Counted from the stretch's first letter, positions 1 through 9,324 are shown. The stretch: DNA of 64,000 nt from Endozoicomonas sp. 8E (GCF_032883915.1 NZ_CP120717.1:4409697-4473696), one strand, 5' to 3'. Program-made: numbers and translations. Notes: a model not told the origin generated them from the sequence alone.

Positions 1-373
1 TCAGCGTATGACCTTCAACCAGTGTCACGTTGTAGTAACGCACCTGGCCAGAAGTAAAAATCTTCAGCAACTCCCTGTGACTAATGCCGGCCGGAATCAG
101 ATAATCCCCGGCATGAATCCCGGCGGCAGCCTTCTCTATTCTGGCCAGCAGAACAAAGATTTTCGGGTGTTGAAGCCAACCCAACTCAGCCAGACTGTCT
201 GCTACAGCAGTCATGGACTCGCCCTGGGAAATAATAAACTCCAGGTTATCATTACCGTCCGGCCCCATCACAGGTTGATCGCCGTACCAGCCCAACGCCT
301 CCCAAAATACAATGGCTGTCAGCAACCCTGCAAGACAGAGACCCACCACAATAAATAACAACTTCTTAAGCAT
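1..373 (-). CDS. mltG: Endolytic transglycosylase MltG, N-terminal part
   Basis: The gene starts in the window and runs off its left edge, so only about 124 residues are visible. The start ATG (371-373) overlaps the end of pabC by 8 bases, indicating translational coupling. The protein opens with a hydrophobic segment preceded by two lysines (MLKKLLFIVVG), which fits a membrane anchor. The following stretch (GDYLIPAGISHRELLKIF, then VTLVEGHTL) is typical of the YceG/MltG family. MltG cleaves nascent peptidoglycan strands in the periplasm and is thought to end glycan synthesis. Its position after pabC is the usual one in gammaproteobacteria. The catalytic part is outside the window. Confidence 0.88.
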   Translation of the reverse strand, partial: MLKKLLFIVVGLCLAGLLTAIVFWEALGWYGDQPVMGPDGNDNLEFIISQGESMTAVADSLAELGWLQHPKIFVLLARIEKAAAGIHAGDYLIPAGISHRELLKIFTSGQVRYYNVTLVEGHTL

Positions 374-1199
374 TCAAAACTTCCTGAACCTTGTCTCTGA
401 CTGTCCGGGTCACACTACCTACTGACCAGTGTAAATGTCCGCAGGCGATCACCGGCCAGACTCCATTGACGCTGTTACAAACGAATACTTCATCGGCCTT
501 TGCAAGATCCTGCAAGTGATAATCCCCCACCTCTGCTTGAAAGCCCCATTGACAGGCCTGCTCCAGAATCAGATCCCTGCAAACCCCTTTGACACCTGAT
601 TTGCCGAGACCGGGCGTCCTCAAGGTTTTACCCGATATCAGGAATAAATTGCTCATGGTTCCCTCTATAAGCCTGTCGTCCATACCCAGCAATAGACCTT
701 CCAGACATTCGGTACCCTGCCATTCAGAACGAGCCATGACATTCTCAAGACGATTAAGGTGTTTAATTCCTGCAAAGACATTATCACCGAGCCTGATTTT
801 ACATCGATGCAACCTGACACCTTTGATGGCGGGGTCGTCAGGATAGGCCGGCAATGGATGAAAGGAGAGAATCCGGCTGGGACGATCACAACCCTCCGGG
901 TTGTATCCACGGCCGCCAGAACCACGGGTCACAATCGCTTTGAGCACTCCTTCCTTCAGATTCCGCTTTTGCAGAAAATCTCTGACTTCATTTTTAAAAG
1001 CTTCCAGATCAAAAGGAATGCCCAGCACAACAACACCGGAACAGAGCCTTTTACAATGAAGATCAAAAAGAGTGGGGACCCCGGCCCGAACCCGGATGGT
1101 TTCAAAAAGACCATCTCCATAAGCCAGACCTCTGTCGCTGACCAATACTTCAGAAGCTGGCTCTCCATTGACCCAGCTGACAGGGTGATGATTATCCAA
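366..1199 (-). CDS. pabC: Aminodeoxychorismate lyase
   Basis: This PLP fold-type IV enzyme converts 4-amino-4-deoxychorismate to p-aminobenzoate and pyruvate for folate synthesis. The protein has 277 residues, close to the family norm. Visible motifs are the TRGSGGRGYNP segment at about 91-101 and the PLP lysine K146 in GIKHLNRLENV. A nearby SNLF motif is typical of the fold. It lies 5 bases downstream of fabF and overlaps mltG by 8 bases, the common fabF-pabC-mltG arrangement. Branched-chain and D-amino-acid aminotransferases share the fold, but the GSGGRGY motif and the context favour PabC. Confidence 0.92.
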   Translation of the reverse strand: MDNHHPVSWVNGEPASEVLVSDRGLAYGDGLFETIRVRAGVPTLFDLHCKRLCSGVVVLGIPFDLEAFKNEVRDFLQKRNLKEGVLKAIVTRGSGGRGYNPEGCDRPSRILSFHPLPAYPDDPAIKGVRLHRCKIRLGDNVFAGIKHLNRLENVMARSEWQGTECLEGLLLGMDDRLIEGTMSNLFLISGKTLRTPGLGKSGVKGVCRDLILEQACQWGFQAEVGDYHLQDLAKADEVFVCNSVNGVWPVIACGHLHWSVGSVTRTVRDKVQEVLNA

Positions 1200-1204
1200 A
1201 GTTT

Positions 1205-2458
1205 TTAACCCAGTTTCGAGAAAGCCAGAGTCACATTAGTACCCCCGAACCCAAAGGAGTTGGTGAGCACATGCTCCATCTCAATGGGTCTGGCTTTTCC
1301 GGGTACATAATCCAGATCACAACCTTCACCCGGATTTTCCAGATTAATCGTGGGAGGTGCCATATTATCCTGCAGCGATTTCACTGCAAACACGGCCTCC
1401 AACGAACCGGCCGCTCCCAACAAATGACCGGTCATGGATTTGGTGGAGCTGACGGCAACCCGCCTGGCAGCCTGACCAAAAACAGTGTGCACTGCCCTGG
1501 TTTCAGCGATATCACCGGCAGGCGTGGAGGTACCATGGGCATTAATATAGGCCACCTGTTCTGCCCTGAGGCCCGCGTCATCCAATGCTGATTGCATGGC
1601 TCTGGCGGCTCCACGACCATCTTCAGGTGGTGATGTCATGTGATAAGCATCACCACTCATGCCTACGCCACTGAGTTCAGCGTAAATCGTGGCTCCACGT
1701 CGTACAGCATGCTCGTATTCTTCCAAAACCATAACACCGGCACCATCACCCAGCACAAAGCCATCGCGATCTTTATCCCAGGGGCGGCTGGCCGCTTCCG
1801 GTTGGTCATTCCTGGTAGACAGGGCTCTGGCCGCCGCGAAACCAGCTACCCCCAATGCTGAAGAGGCTTTCTCAGCACCGCCTGCGACCATGATGTCAGC
1901 ATCACCGTAGGCAATGGTTCTGGCAGCCAGAGCAAGGGCATGACTACCCGTTGCACAGGCAGTGGAGGTGGAAAAATTAGGTCCTTGCAGGTTGTAGTGC
2001 ATGGACAACCAGCCCGCCGCCATATTGATGATAGCCGCTGGTATGAAGAAGGGAGATATACGACGAGGACCAGACTTCTGAAGCGTATCATAGCTCTGTT
2101 CAATAGAAGTGATACCACCAATACCGGAACCAATGACAACACCATAGCGACCAACATTATCGCCTTTCAGCAAATCACTGCCATCAAGCCCTGCATCTTT
2201 CATCGCTTCAACAGAAGCCGCCAGTGCGTACTGAATAAAGACATCCATTTTTCGGGCATCTTTAGGGTTGAAGTGGTCACCTGCTCGAAAGCCTTTTACT
2301 GTTCCACAGATACTGACACTGAATTTCTCAGTATCCAGATGATCGATGGTATGAATACCACTGCGACCCGCCAACACCGACTGCCAGCTCTGATCAACAC
2401 CCAGACCTACTGGAGATAAAGCTCCAAGCCCTGTTACCACTACCCTTCTGTGCGACAA
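1205..2458 (-). CDS. fabF: 3-oxoacyl-ACP synthase II
   Basis: FabF is the elongating ketoacyl-ACP synthase. It condenses malonyl-ACP with acyl-ACP in the cytoplasm and is important for unsaturated and long chains. The protein has 417 residues. The catalytic triad is visible: C168 in [11 protein letters not shown], a histidine in [11 protein letters not shown] (about 308) and a histidine in [13 protein letters not shown] (about 345). The C-terminal NSFGFGGTN motif is present. It follows acpP in the same direction, but 450 bases away, across a terminator and a palindromic repeat, so it probably has its own promoter in that gap. Confidence 0.96.
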   Translation of the reverse strand: MSHRRVVVTGLGALSPVGLGVDQSWQSVLAGRSGIHTIDHLDTEKFSVSICGTVKGFRAGDHFNPKDARKMDVFIQYALAASVEAMKDAGLDGSDLLKGDNVGRYGVVIGSGIGGITSIEQSYDTLQKSGPRRISPFFIPAAIINMAAGWLSMHYNLQGPNFSTSTACATGSHALALAARTIAYGDADIMVAGGAEKASSALGVAGFAAARALSTRNDQPEAASRPWDKDRDGFVLGDGAGVMVLEEYEHAVRRGATIYAELSGVGMSGDAYHMTSPPEDGRGAARAMQSALDDAGLRAEQVAYINAHGTSTPAGDIAETRAVHTVFGQAARRVAVSSTKSMTGHLLGAAGSLEAVFAVKSLQDNMAPPTINLENPGEGCDLDYVPGKARPIEMEHVLTNSFGFGGTNVTLAFSKLG

Positions 2459-2644
2459 AACAATTCACTCCTGCATCAGATCTTCTGACTTTCTTTTTTT
2501 ATACACGGGCATTGGGGACGCTGACAATTAATCATCGAGTTCAGCCCTTTCATGAGTCATAAACCAGGTAAGGCCACAGGTTTACAAAAAATCATGCTAA
2601 ATGATTATGTAAAAATGATGACATTATGTTTGTGTGAGTAGCTT

Positions 2645-2811
2645 ATACCCGTCGTGCTTTCTAACTTCCGTGATGAGCACGGAGATTTGAGCCTTAAGAC
2701 AAGACGGCGTGAGGAGTCATAGCCTTAGCTATGGCGACGATCGCCAACGCCGGATTAAGGCTCAAATCTTCAGCGCAACAGGGAGTCAGAAAGTTCGATT
2801 GGTATTATATC
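2645..2811. repeat. Intergenic long palindromic element
   Basis: A roughly 165-base imperfect palindrome fills part of the 450-base acpP-fabF gap. A perfect 15-base inverted repeat pairs 2683-2697 (AGATTTGAGCCTTAA) with 2755-2769. Outside it, CTTTCTAACTTCC at 2657-2669 pairs with two mismatches to a segment near 2780-2792, and TATACC near the left edge matches GGTATTATA near 2801. An inner hairpin CATAGC/GCTATG sits at 2718-2733. There is no convincing reading frame. The nested symmetry suggests a MITE-like or REP-like mobile element rather than a simple terminator. No second copy was seen in this window. Confidence 0.6.
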
Positions 2812-2840
2812 CCAGTCAGGTTACTCACTGTATAAACACA

Positions 2841-2875
2841 AAAGCCGCACGCATTTTATTGCGTACGGCTTTTTT
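2841..2875 (-). terminator. Rho-independent terminator downstream of acpP
   Basis: A stem formed by AAAGCCGCACGCA and TGCGTACGGCTTT, with one mismatched position and a short AT-rich loop, lies 35 bases past the acpP stop. It is followed by T residues in the direction of acpP transcription. On the opposite strand a longer T run follows, so it could act both ways. It would separate acpP from fabF. Confidence 0.7.
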
Positions 2876-2909
2876 AGGATACATTTACTCGTATGCAACC
2901 CGGACAGAA

Positions 2910-3143
2910 TCAGGAATGAGCAACAACGTAATCGATGGCTTCCTGAACTGTGGTGATCTTTTCAGCTTCCTCGTCCGGAATCTCAGTTTCAAACTCTTCT
3001 TCCAGAGCCATTACCAGCTCAACAGTGTCCAGAGAGTCCGCGCCGAGGTCCTCTACGAATGACGCACTGTTGGTGACTTCCTCTGCTTTTACGCCAAGCT
3101 GTTCGCAAACGATCTTTTTGACGCGCTCTTCAATGGTACTCAT
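2910..3143 (-). CDS. acpP: Acyl carrier protein
   Basis: This is the small acidic carrier for fatty-acid intermediates in the cytoplasm. It has 77 residues starting [10 protein letters not shown], with the phosphopantetheine serine S37 in the [11 protein letters not shown] motif. A longer in-frame reading upstream exists, but the ATG at 3141-3143 is preceded at a suitable distance by AGGAG and gives the standard AcpP length. It lies between fabG and fabF as in most proteobacteria, with a terminator on its downstream side. Confidence 0.97.
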   Translation of the reverse strand: MSTIEERVKKIVCEQLGVKAEEVTNSASFVEDLGADSLDTVELVMALEEEFETEIPDEEAEKITTVQEAIDYVVAHS

Positions 3144-3316
3144 ACCTGGTTGTGCTCCTATGGATATTCGGGTGCAGAAGGGCGATTCAAAGCCACCCAA
3201 TCTGCGGTCAGTTACTATATATAAACGCTTGCGGTAATTTCAAGGACAGGCCTGTTATATTACCGAAAATTTCATCTTTATCGGAGGGGTCTTTGACACC
3301 AGTCAAGTGTAAATGA

Positions 3317-4063
3317 CTAGCCCATGTACATCCCACCATTCACGTGAATGGTTTCTCCGGTAATGTAACCTGCTGCGTCACTGGCCAGAAAAGCCACCAC
3401 ACCGGAAATTTCTTCGGGCTGCCCAAGACGGGCCATGGGCACCTGGGACTGCAAAAAGGTTCTTTGCTCTTCCGACAACTCACGGGTCATATCGGTATCA
3501 ATAAAGCCTGGAGCTACTGTATTCACAGAGATCTGGCGAGAGCCAATTTCTCTGGCCAGAGAGCGACTGAAGCCTTCTATTCCGGCCTTGGCCGCCGCAT
3601 AATTGGCTTGCCCCTGATTGCCCATGGAACCTACCACGGAACTGATGTTGATAATACGACCCCAACGGGCTTTGGTCATGCCTCTCAATACCGCCTTACT
3701 CATTCTGTATATGGAGCTCAGGTTAGTATTGACGACATCGTCCCACTCATCATCCTTCATTCTCATCAGGATATTGTCACGAGTAATGCCAGCATTATTA
3801 ACCAGAATCTGCGGGGCACCAAATTCGGATGTCACTGCTTTTACCACTTCAGTACAGCTTTCAGTCTCAGAGACATTCAACACCATACCACAGCCTTTTA
3901 TTCCCTCAGCCTGCAGCATTTCAGTGATTCTTGCAGCACCCGGACCGGAAGTAGCGGTACCTACCACCACAGCCCCCTGCTGGCCCAGATCAAAGGCAAT
4001 GGCCTTGCCAATTCCGCGACTGGCGCCGGTAACCAGAGCCACCTTGCCTTCAAGGTTCGACAT
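3317..4063 (-). CDS. fabG: 3-oxoacyl-ACP reductase
   Basis: FabG is the NADPH-dependent short-chain dehydrogenase that reduces 3-oxoacyl-ACP in each elongation cycle. It has 248 residues. Visible features are the TGASRGIG nucleotide loop (12-19), NNAG (89-92), the catalytic serine S142, and Y155/K159 in the NYAAAKAG motif. The C-terminus GETIHVNGGMYM is characteristic of FabG. It lies between fabD and acpP on the same strand, with gaps of 168 and 173 bases. Confidence 0.96.
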   Translation of the reverse strand: MSNLEGKVALVTGASRGIGKAIAFDLGQQGAVVVGTATSGPGAARITEMLQAEGIKGCGMVLNVSETESCTEVVKAVTSEFGAPQILVNNAGITRDNILMRMKDDEWDDVVNTNLSSIYRMSKAVLRGMTKARWGRIINISSVVGSMGNQGQANYAAAKAGIEGFSRSLAREIGSRQISVNTVAPGFIDTDMTRELSEEQRTFLQSQVPMARLGQPEEISGVVAFLASDAAGYITGETIHVNGGMYMG

Positions 4064-4231
4064 AGTTCTATCCTGTTGTTCTAGTGCGAAACTACTTCTA
4101 ACCGCCTAAAATAAAGGCATTTTTTTTGCTTATTGCTATCAGTCACAGAAGTGCATACCAGTCAGCCCTGCAGACTTGAATGTAACGCAAGCCTGACAAA
4201 CAGCCGGAAAACGCACACCTGAAAATGACAA

Positions 4232-5164
4232 TCAAGACCGACCTGGCAAATCATCGAAAGAGGATGCCGATTCAAGAGTCAGTACAGGTGACCTGCGCAC
4301 GATCCGCTTATTAAGGCCCGCAAGCACCTTGCCAGCACCACACTCAACAAACCGGGCCACTCCTGCTTCATTCAAAAACTGAATCGTCTCCACCCAACGA
4401 ACAGGACTATAAAGCTGCCTGACCAGGTTTTCACGCATTTTTTCCGGCTCTGAACAAGGCGCTGCAGTGACATTCTGAATCACAGCGATTGAAGGTTGGC
4501 TCAACTCAACAAGCTCCAGCTCAACAGCCAGCTTCTGTGCCGCTGGCTTCATCAATGCGCAGTGAGAAGGCACGCTCACTGGCAAAGGCATCGCCTTTCT
4601 GGCACCCGCCTCCTTAGCCAGATCAACTGCACGGGCCACCGCTTCTTTTTCACCGGCAATAACCACCTGACCGGGAGAATTAAAGTTAACCGCCTCTACC
4701 ACTCCTCCCCGGGCAGCCTCCTGACAGAGTGAAATCACTTGCTGATCTTCAAGCCCGAGGATGGCAGCCATGGCACCCGTACCCGTTGGAACAGCCTCTT
4801 GCATAAAGAGACCACGCTGACGAACAACCCGAACGGCATCAGCAAACTTCATTGCCTCCGAACAGACCAGTGCCGAGTACTCACCCAGACTGTGACCCGC
4901 CATAAAAACAGGTTGCTCACCGCCCTTCTCAAGCCAGAGACGACACAAGGCTACGCTGGCAGCGAGCAGTGCTGGCTGGGTATTCTCCGTTTTGTTGAGT
5001 TCCTCTGCCGGCCCCTCACTGATCAGCCTGAGCAAATCAAATCCGAGCACTTCAGAAGCTTCAGTGAATGTTTGAACGACAACAGGATCGCCGATATGGT
5101 CGGCAAGCATGCCCACCGACTGGGATCCCTGCCCCGGAAAAACAAATGCAAGTAAATCCGTCAT
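4232..5164 (-). CDS. fabD: Malonyl-CoA:ACP transacylase
   Basis: FabD loads malonyl groups onto ACP for fatty-acid synthesis. With the start at 5164 the protein is 310 residues, beginning MTDLLAFVFPGQGSQ as in family members. The nucleophile S92 is in GHSLGEYSAL and a histidine in VPSHCALM (about 201) completes the dyad. A GTG 54 bases upstream (5218), with AGGAAG about 14 bases before it, would add 18 unconserved residues, so I prefer the ATG. In Pseudomonas plsX lies directly upstream; here an aquaporin gene on the opposite strand separates the two. Confidence 0.95.
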   Translation of the reverse strand: MTDLLAFVFPGQGSQSVGMLADHIGDPVVVQTFTEASEVLGFDLLRLISEGPAEELNKTENTQPALLAASVALCRLWLEKGGEQPVFMAGHSLGEYSALVCSEAMKFADAVRVVRQRGLFMQEAVPTGTGAMAAILGLEDQQVISLCQEAARGGVVEAVNFNSPGQVVIAGEKEAVARAVDLAKEAGARKAMPLPVSVPSHCALMKPAAQKLAVELELVELSQPSIAVIQNVTAAPCSEPEKMRENLVRQLYSPVRWVETIQFLNEAGVARFVECGAGKVLAGLNKRIVRRSPVLTLESASSFDDLPGRS

Positions 5165-5591
5165 TGCTTTGGGTCTAGTCCTGATATAGCCAATCTTTGA
5201 AAGAAGCACGCCTTTCACGGCGATTCAGTTCTTCCTGAAAATTCTGGCAATTATAGAAAAAGTCGAACCTCAGGTTGGTAAATTTATGTTTACTTCTGAA
5301 ACAGCCACGCACGCAATGAAATTAACCCATGACTTATTAAGCTCAATTTCTATGATTGCGGATAGCCTTCAACCAACAAACGGGCAGAGGTAAGCAATGC
5401 TTGCGAGGAACAAGTCTTTGAACTAACTTTTCTCCTGCCTCCTGCAGACCTGCCGAGGCACCCGGGAGAGGCGATAACACCCCGGGGGCAACTCATCACC
5501 AAGATCATAACATTCTGTAAATTGCTTCAGAAATAGTATATCTCCTCACCTGCGCACCGAATGACCAACAATCATCAGGAGAAAGACTCAG
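5165..5591. other. Divergent intergenic region between fabD and the aquaporin gene
   Basis: About 430 bases separate the divergent fabD and aquaporin genes and should hold both promoters. The only motif I can point to firmly is the aquaporin ribosome site AGGAG at 5577-5581. A GC-rich stretch near 5450-5485 contains short complementary runs (CACCCGGG and CCCCGGGG), but no T run follows. I see no reading frame worth calling. Confidence 0.5.
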
Positions 5592-6437
5592 ATGAATTAT
5601 CTAAAAGGCTTTGCCGGGGAGTTTATAGGCACGTTTATCCTTGTTTTATTCGGCTGCGGCTCCGTGGCCGTGACGGTGCTATTTTCTGCCCATGCCGGAC
5701 TCTTTCAGGTGGCCATGGTCTGGGGACTGGCAGTGATGCTGGCGATTTACGCCACCCGACGTCTTTCCTGCGCGCATCTCAATCCGGCAGTGACTATTGC
5801 TATGGTGATCAGTCGTCGAATGCCTTTGACCTTGCTACCCTGCTATCTGATTGCTCAGTTTGCCGGAGCATTTATGGCAGCTGCCCTGCTTTACCTGCTC
5901 TTCTCCAGCTCAATCGTGCAGTACGAATTAGCCCATGACATTATCCGCGGTTCCGAGTCATCCATAGCCAGTGCAATGATCTTTGGTGATTACTACCCCA
6001 ACCCGATGGCCGGAGAAACAGCCTCTGTCTCCACTACCAATGCTTTTTTTGCCGAGTGTACCGGCACATTCACCCTCGTATTTATGATTCTCGCCCTTAC
6101 CGAAACCTGCAACACGGGGCGACCGGATCAGGCTCTGGCGCCGCTATTTATCGGTTTAACCGTTGCCGCCATCATCTCAGTTATTGCGCCACTGACCCAG
6201 GCAGGACTGAACCCGGCCAGAGATTTATCCCCTCGTCTGTTAGCCTCAATGTCCGGCTGGGCAAGCGCGGCGTTTCCCGATAACCATTATGGCTTTTTGA
6301 CGGTGTATGTTTTGGGCCCCATTACCGGAGGAATCATGGCCGCTTTGTGTTTCACGAGGATTATTGAACCGCTGATGAAGAAAGCACCAGCTGAAGAACC
6401 TGGCAAAAACAACAAAGCAGCAGCCCCCGGTAAATAA
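5592..6437 (+). CDS. MIP-family channel, aquaglyceroporin (GlpF-like)
   Basis: This six-helix inner-membrane channel has 281 residues. The two signature half-helices are seen as AHLNPAV (NPA 64-66) and GLNPARD (NPA 207-209). The aspartate after NPAR (D211) and the following LSPRL match glycerol facilitators rather than water-specific AqpZ, so glycerol transport is likely by family rules. The C-terminal tail of about 20 residues is charged and low in complexity. The start is set by AGGAG 10 bases upstream. The gene stands alone, convergent with plsX, and splits plsX from fabD. A glpR repressor gene lies about 18 kb away in the window, so joint glycerol control is possible. Confidence 0.88.
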   Translation: MNYLKGFAGEFIGTFILVLFGCGSVAVTVLFSAHAGLFQVAMVWGLAVMLAIYATRRLSCAHLNPAVTIAMVISRRMPLTLLPCYLIAQFAGAFMAAALLYLLFSSSIVQYELAHDIIRGSESSIASAMIFGDYYPNPMAGETASVSTTNAFFAECTGTFTLVFMILALTETCNTGRPDQALAPLFIGLTVAAIISVIAPLTQAGLNPARDLSPRLLASMSGWASAAFPDNHYGFLTVYVLGPITGGIMAALCFTRIIEPLMKKAPAEEPGKNNKAAAPGK

Positions 6438-6523
6438 CAACCTTCTGGCCAAGACGGCCTGACAGCGACTCCAGCCATGGATGGCCTGCCAGAGCAAAAG
6501 GATAGCCAGACAAACAGGCTTTC

Positions 6524-7570
6524 TCAGAGCAACCGCTCTTCAACCTCTCGAGCAATCTTGGCCGGAACATCATTTTGTGCCTCTTTTACCGCCTGAAGAA
6601 TCGCTCGATAGAAACCCTCTTCATCAGCCCCACCATGACTTTTAATCACAACCCCCTGCAAACCGAGCAAACTGGCCCCGTTATGCAACACCGGGTCAAC
6701 CTTGCGATTAAATTCCTCCAGCAGTGGTGATATAAAAAAATAAAGAAATCGGTTTAACAGAGAGCGCTGAAAAATAGCCCTCAGGCCATCACGCACCAGG
6801 TTTGCAACTCCCTCTCCGGTTTTAAGGGCAACATTGCCGACAAAGCCATCACAGACAATCACATCAGCCCGGCCACTGAAAATATCGTGCCCTTCTACAA
6901 AGCCGATATAATCCAGTCCCTGCTGTAGCTCAAGCTTTTCCAGAAGCAGATGATGAGCCAGCCTGACCTGCTCATTCCCCTTCATTTCCTCAGTACCAAT
7001 ATTCAGCAAAGCTACTTTTGGAGACTCCACACCATAAACCGACGAGGCTAACTGAGCTCCCATAATGGCAAACTGGTAGAGATGCATCGAAGTACAATCA
7101 ACATTCGCACCCATATCCATTAGCAGAGCACTGCCATTAGAGGTAGGCACACTGGCCGCTATTGCCGGACGATCGATACCAGCAAAGGTTTTAAGCACAT
7201 AACGCCCCATGGCCATGAGCGCACCGGTATTACCTGCACTCACACAGGCTTGCGCTTCACCTTTTGAGACCAGCTCAAGCACCTTCCACATGGAGGAATC
7301 TTTTTTTCCACGAAGTGCCAGCGAAGGCCTTTCATGCATGGCTACCGTTTTGTTGGCGTGAACCAAGGCATAACGTGACTGATCAGAGAAATCGATATCG
7401 GAGAGATAATCTTCCATGAGCTGTCGATCACCGACAAGCAGAAGATGAAGAGAAGAATAATGTTCTAACGACCTGACAGCCGCCCGGATACGAGAACGGG
7501 GACTATCGTCCCCGCTCATTACATCTAGCGCAACCGTTATTTTTGAGTCTTCGTTTGCACCTGATGTCAT
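6524..7570 (-). CDS. plsX: Phosphate acyltransferase PlsX
   Basis: PlsX makes acyl-phosphate from acyl-ACP, the donor for the first acylation step of phospholipid synthesis. It is a peripheral membrane enzyme. The protein has 348 residues, normal for the family. Recognisable family segments include VALDVMSGD near the N-terminus, SAGNTGALMAMG, LLDMGANVDC and VVIKSHGGAD near the C-terminus. It lies 70 bases downstream of rpmF on the same strand, the widespread yceD-rpmF-plsX order. No fabH follows; instead an aquaporin gene on the opposite strand interrupts the run to fabD. Confidence 0.95.
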   Translation of the reverse strand: MTSGANEDSKITVALDVMSGDDSPRSRIRAAVRSLEHYSSLHLLLVGDRQLMEDYLSDIDFSDQSRYALVHANKTVAMHERPSLALRGKKDSSMWKVLELVSKGEAQACVSAGNTGALMAMGRYVLKTFAGIDRPAIAASVPTSNGSALLMDMGANVDCTSMHLYQFAIMGAQLASSVYGVESPKVALLNIGTEEMKGNEQVRLAHHLLLEKLELQQGLDYIGFVEGHDIFSGRADVIVCDGFVGNVALKTGEGVANLVRDGLRAIFQRSLLNRFLYFFISPLLEEFNRKVDPVLHNGASLLGLQGVVIKSHGGADEEGFYRAILQAVKEAQNDVPAKIAREVEERLL

Positions 7571-7640
7571 TTTATCTTATGCCTCTGGAAGACAGCGAAA
7601 CATTCACTGTATCACTCCTTGGGGCAAAAAGCCTGAAGAC

Positions 7641-7820
7641 TTAGTCTTCGCTGGTTTCAACCACTTTCTTGCCACGGTAGAAGCCTTCAGCAGAAACATG
7701 GTGACGACGATGAGTTTCGCCGGAAGCTGCTTCTACAGACAGCTGAGCAGAAGTCAGACTGTCGTGGGAACGGCGCATGTTACGCTTGGAACGGGTTTTA
7801 CGGTTTTGCTGAACAGCCAT
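7641..7820 (-). CDS. rpmF: 50S ribosomal protein L32
   Basis: This short gene encodes 59 residues starting [20 protein letters not shown], a basic N-terminal sequence characteristic of bacterial L32. The [20 protein letters not shown] segment agrees with the gammaproteobacterial type that lacks the four zinc cysteines. It lies 3 bases after yceD and 70 bases before plsX, the conserved yceD-rpmF-plsX unit. L32 is part of the large ribosomal subunit. Confidence 0.96.
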   Translation of the reverse strand: MAVQQNRKTRSKRNMRRSHDSLTSAQLSVEAASGETHRRHHVSAEGFYRGKKVVETSED

Positions 7821-7823
7821 GTG

Positions 7824-8387
7824 TCAACTCTCCTGGGTCGTAGTATCTGTTTTCAATTTGGCCAGAACGCTGAAAGGGTTACTGCTCCTGCGCTCTTTAT
7901 CTGCCTCAAGGGCAGCAGCCTGAGCCTCTTCTTCAGACTCAGTGGTGTAATATTGCTGAGCTGAACAGTCTTCAGGCGGATGATAGGCCACCAGCGGAAG
8001 TGCCAGAATCAGCTCTTCCTCGAGAATAGGCAATAATTCTACCGGCTCATCACCGTACATTAACGGCTCAAAGTCTTCCGGCAGGGCTTTGGCCTGCTCG
8101 TCGGTCAGCACCCCCATCAAATGGAGATCAGCTCGCACCGGCAGCTTGGCCACATCCAGACAGCGCTGGCAGATCATGCTCAGTTCCGCCTCAACATGTC
8201 CCTCCAGCACAACCCGGTTGTTTTCACTCAACGAAAAGCGAAGGTCAACCTGGACTTCGCCTCTGTCATCAACCAGACTGCCTACCAGCCGGTCGAATTG
8301 ACTCAGCGCCAGCGAACCTTGAAACTGCCTGCCCTGACGCGCAAATTTACGCGGGTCGAAGGTTTTGGGTAATTGTCCGATAGCCAT
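7824..8387 (-). CDS. yceD: YceD / DUF177 family rRNA accumulation protein
   Basis: The protein has 187 residues and belongs to the DUF177 family, whose E. coli member affects 23S rRNA accumulation. The central MICQRCLD motif gives the CxxC pair typical of the family, and an acidic segment with PPEDCS lies further on. It is the first gene of the yceD-rpmF-plsX unit, followed after 3 bases by rpmF. The promoter should lie in the 250-base divergent gap shared with maf. Confidence 0.9.
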   Translation of the reverse strand: MAIGQLPKTFDPRKFARQGRQFQGSLALSQFDRLVGSLVDDRGEVQVDLRFSLSENNRVVLEGHVEAELSMICQRCLDVAKLPVRADLHLMGVLTDEQAKALPEDFEPLMYGDEPVELLPILEEELILALPLVAYHPPEDCSAQQYYTTESEEEAQAAALEADKERRSSNPFSVLAKLKTDTTTQES

Positions 8388-8640
8388 GAGCTCACGGGTT
8401 GGTTGTCATAAGCGCGCAATAATAGGGGCAAGAAAAGCCCCTGTCAAAGGGTTTAAACGCATTAGACTTTTTAACGCTCAGACATGCGGCCAGCAGACTT
8501 CAGAACAACAAAAACAATATGTAATTTCCGCGTCTGACACACCTTGTTCTGGCCTTCCGGGCAGTTATCCCTTACTGCTTGTAATAACTGCCAAAAACCT
8601 CTATCAATGAAAGCTATTCCAACCTGCCCAACCAAAGTTT

Positions 8641-9225
8641 ATGAAAATCATTCTGGCTTCCAGCTCTCCCTACCGAAAATCCTTATTGGCAAGGCTAAAC
8701 CTTACCTTTGAATGTCATTCACCTGATATTGATGAAACACCTGTTGAAGGCGAATCCGCAGAGATGCTAACTCAACGGCTTGCCAGGGAAAAAGCCGATA
8801 TTCTCAAAGCGCAATATCCCGAGCATCTGATTATCGCTTCAGACCAGGCAGCACAACTCAACAACACCGTTCTTGGCAAGCCCGGAACCGAACAGCAAGC
8901 CATAGAGCAACTACTGAAGTGCAACGGCCAGTCAGTGACCTTTTATACCAGCCTTTGCCTACTCAACACCCAAACTGACCAATATCAGCTTGATGTGGTG
9001 CCTTACACCGTTCATTTCAGAACCCTGAAAAGGGTCGAAGTTGAGAACTATATAAAGAAAGAAAAACCGCTCGATTGTGCAGGCAGCTTTAAATGTGAAG
9101 GACTGGGCATCAGCCTTTTTTCCAGAATGGAGGGTGATGATCCAAACAGCCTGATTGGCTTACCCCTGATTCAGCTAAACCACATGCTGATCAACGAAGG
9201 CATCAACCCTCTGCTTAATCATTAG
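8641..9225 (+). CDS. Maf/YceF-type nucleotide pyrophosphatase
   Basis: The protein has 194 residues and belongs to the Maf family, which hydrolyses non-canonical nucleoside triphosphates. The family signature is seen in LASSSPYRKSLLARL at the N-terminus, the ESAEMLTQRLAREKA helix, and ASDQAAQL followed by LGKPGT. Its place divergent from yceD-rpmF matches E. coli yceF, whose product acts on m7GTP, so the YceF subclass is likely. The start is the ATG at 8641; no strong ribosome site is visible. Confidence 0.87.
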   Translation: MKIILASSSPYRKSLLARLNLTFECHSPDIDETPVEGESAEMLTQRLAREKADILKAQYPEHLIIASDQAAQLNNTVLGKPGTEQQAIEQLLKCNGQSVTFYTSLCLLNTQTDQYQLDVVPYTVHFRTLKRVEVENYIKKEKPLDCAGSFKCEGLGISLFSRMEGDDPNSLIGLPLIQLNHMLINEGINPLLNH

Positions 9226-9252
9226 TTAATATTTTAACCATCAAGAAAAAAG

Positions 9253-9266
9253 TTGACCCGGATCAA
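9253..9266 (+). promoter_or_regulatory. Fnr/Anr-type binding site
   Basis: TTGACCCGGATCAA is a near-perfect copy of the Fnr/Anr consensus TTGAT-N4-ATCAA (one mismatch). It lies 59 bases before the start codon of the small membrane protein gene, a reasonable distance for activation if transcription starts some 20 to 30 bases before the gene. This implies induction at low oxygen. The regulator itself is not in the window. Confidence 0.65.
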
Positions 9267-9324
9267 TACCCCACCGCTTCCCCCGTTCTATCCTGTGGAA
9301 AACAAAAACTCAGGAGAGTCAATT

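Noticed and set aside
3344..4084. A 246-codon open frame antisense to fabG
   Set aside because: Shadow of a certain gene; composition rich in His, Gly and Ser is typical of antisense frames.
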